A stretch of 64,000 bases of DNA, from contig NC_088295.1 of NCBI RefSeq assembly GCF_032854445.1, positions 67,551,058 to 67,615,057 on the forward strand, written 5' to 3'. The notes beneath the pieces were generated by a model. That model searched no databases. It was not told the DNA's origin and saw only the letters and a list, made by a program, of their open reading frames with translations. The translations under genes and the position numbers were made by a program. This DNA comes from Liolophura sinensis. Lineage: Eukaryota > Mollusca > Polyplacophora > Chitonida > Chitonidae. The first letter of the stretch is position 1. Each line of letters starts with the position of its first letter. Shown here piece by piece: positions 61,895-64,000 of the stretch.

Positions 61895-63320
61895 GGCATA
61901 TGCAGACAAACCCAGATATCTCACAAGTACACACCTGTAGACAATCGGGAACATCTTCTCACAGTACACGCATACAGACAATCGGGGACATCTTCTCAAA
62001 GTACACACATAAAAACAATCGGGAACATCTTCTCACACTGTACACATGCACATAATCGCGGACATCTTCTAACTATACACACATGCAGATGCAGACAATC
62101 GGGGACATCTTCTCATAGTACGAACATGCAGATGCAGACAATCCGGAACATCTTTTCATAGTACAAACATGCAGCTGCAAATAATCGGGGACATCTTCTT
62201 TTAGCACACACATGAAGACAATCGGGGGCCGTCTTCTCACAAGTATATACATGCAGACAAACATAAACATCTTCTCACAAGTACACACACACAGACAATC
62301 GGGGACATCTTCTCACACTGTACACATGTAGACAAATGGGGACATCTTCTCATATTACACACTCGCAGACAATCGGGAACATATTCTCATAGTACACACA
62401 TGCAGACAATCCTGAACACGTTCCTAAACACACACACGCAATCTAGAAAAATCTCTCCAAACACACACACGCAGACAATCTCGAAAATCTCTCCTAGCAC
62501 ACACACGTCGACAATCTTGAACATTTATCCACGCATACACACGTAGACATTCCCAAACTATTCCCAAGCACACAAATCTCGAACATCTTCCCCAGTATAG
62601 ACAACCAGACAATCCCGAACATCTTCTCAAGTATATACATGCAGGCAATCATAAACATCTCAAAAAAACAAATATAAGCAAACAAACACAGACAGCTTCT
62701 CAAGAATACACATGTAGATATTTCCGAAAATCTTCCAAGCAGGCACATACAGACAATCCCAAAAATCTTCCAAAGCAAGCACATGCATACAATCCAGAAA
62801 ATCTTCCCAAGCAGGCACATACAGACAATCCAAAAAATCTTCTCAAGCAGACACATGCAGACAATCCCGAATATCTTCTCATAGCCATATGCAGACAGTC
62901 TCGAAAATCTATCCAGGGATACACCCGGAAACGATCCCGAAAAAGTAAATGCATACACACAATCTGGAACATCTCCTAAGCACATGCAGGCAATCTCGAT
63001 CTATCCTAGCACAAACATACAGACAATCTCGAACATTTTCCAACCAAATACACCCAAACAAATCCGAACATCTCCCCAACCAGGCATATGTAAACAATCC
63101 CGAACATTGTCACATGCAAGCATACACATGCCGACAATTGCCAACATCTTTTCAAGCATACTGATGCAGACAATACCTAATATCTTTCCAAGCAGGCGCA
63201 TGTAAATAATAATGAACATCTTCTCATGCGAGTATACACATGCAGACATTCCTGTACATTCCCAAGCGAACACGTGCAGACTATTTAAAACAACTTCACA
63301 AACGCATACATGCAGATATT
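61895..63320. repeat. 36-38-bp minisatellite, about 38 copies
   Basis: Early units read ACAATCGGGAACATCTTCTC ACAGTACACACATGCAG (marks at 61942, 61979 and 62016). The array then drifts to ACAATCCCGAAAATCTTCCC AAGCAGGCACATGCAG. The gradual drift along the array indicates growth by local duplication. A 163-codon minus-strand ORF across it is an artefact. Confidence 0.93.
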
Positions 63321-64000
63321 TGAAAATACATCTTCAGGAATAATTTTGTACAGCGTTTTGAAAGCATCGGTCGAATTTCGTTTTATAACATAAGACTAAG
63401 ACATAAAACACAGGCTATACATAGAGACTGTACAAACAAGCATTCACGTTTGATTTATTCGAGCATCTTTCTGAGCTTTTTTTTTAAGACTTGCGCAGTC
63501 TTTTCGCTTTGCAACATAGAACAAGACACTGCAGATAGGCAATCTACAAACATCCAATGATGCAGAGATCGATAACGAGAACAAGTCCTTGGTCATAAAA
63601 CGGTCTCTTTGGCACAATGGACTATTTCGCTTGCGACTACTGGTCCAATAGTTTCCACTCAGAGCTATCTGTATGCGTCTTATCTCCAGGAAGATTATCC
63701 TTACTCTGTAAATTAAAACTGAACCGATAAACAAATAAAAACTGGCCATTTTGACCGGGTGTTTAATTACATCAGACTTATGCAATGGCGCACGGTCACG
63801 CAACCACCAAGTTGGGTAATCATTGGTAGTCCATGAAGGTCTGATCTCAAAGATTAGTCACGATGATATCATAGGTGAGTGGGGTATATTACAATCATGC
63901 GTGCATTTGGAACAATTGAAGACATTGTTGGTTTTCTTTGTAATTTTTTCATGCGTAAGTACATGCGTAAACCTACGTGATGTCAACACACATTCGTTGT
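63321..64000. other. window end, no gene recognised
   Basis: It contains a 119-codon minus-strand ORF (63444-63803) with a hydrophobic segment but no motif I know. No splice-linked partner is visible in the window. Confidence 0.4.

Noticed and set aside
62494-62985. 163-codon minus-strand ORF, the second longest in the window after one over the intron 2 array and the PPIL4 tail
   Set aside because: It lies wholly in the 37-bp minisatellite and repeats CMCLL-like segments with the unit period.
63444-63803. 119-codon minus-strand ORF near the window end
   Set aside because: No motif or splice context recognised; reported only as open frame.

Overview
This is a eukaryotic, intron-rich nuclear window. 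Exon-intron structure, several tRNA-derived SINE families, MITE-like hairpins and many minisatellites point to a marine lophotrochozoan, most plausibly a mollusc such as a bivalve. That assignment rests on my recognition of the SINE sequences and is not proven. No prokaryotic genes, rRNA, CRISPR array or intact autonomous transposon was seen.

Layout. (1) 28-9939, + strand: the 3' portion of one convincing protein gene, PPIL4 (peptidyl-prolyl cis-trans isomerase-like 4). Eight exons with GT/AG junctions and consistent phase encode the end of the cyclophilin region, a linker, a complete RRM and a long Lys/Arg/Ser/Asp-rich tail. Its 5' exons lie upstream of the window. Intron 2 carries a minisatellite of about 2.3 kb (39-bp unit, roughly 60 copies) with an internal 589-bp duplication. 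SINEs sit in introns 1, 5, 6 and 7. (2) 9940-13025: gene-free sequence with SINE copies, two minisatellites and a hairpin MITE candidate inside one of them. (3) About 13.0-46 kb: a decayed array of large non-coding units that share sequence blocks in the same order. Two of them (13626-17492 and 17493-21359) are near-identical 3,867-bp tandem copies that differ, as far as I can see, almost only by single-base indels. Older units start near 21.4, 29.9 and 38.1 kb. SINEs present in some units and absent at the matching site in others give a relative chronology. A 0.43-kb inverted copy of one block sits inside a 78-bp minisatellite at 25.3-26.4 kb. (4) About 46-64 kb: gene-poor sequence with further minisatellites (32/23 bp at 49.8 kb, 109 bp at 55.2 kb, 37 bp at 61.9-63.3 kb), TA microsatellites, SINE fragments, a GC-rich inverted-end element and one unassigned short ORF.

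Apart from PPIL4 there is no gene I can name. Most remaining open frames lie in tandem repeats or in the repeated units and look like chance ORFs. The biology of interest is structural: repeat-driven growth of a region next to a conserved splicing-associated gene.
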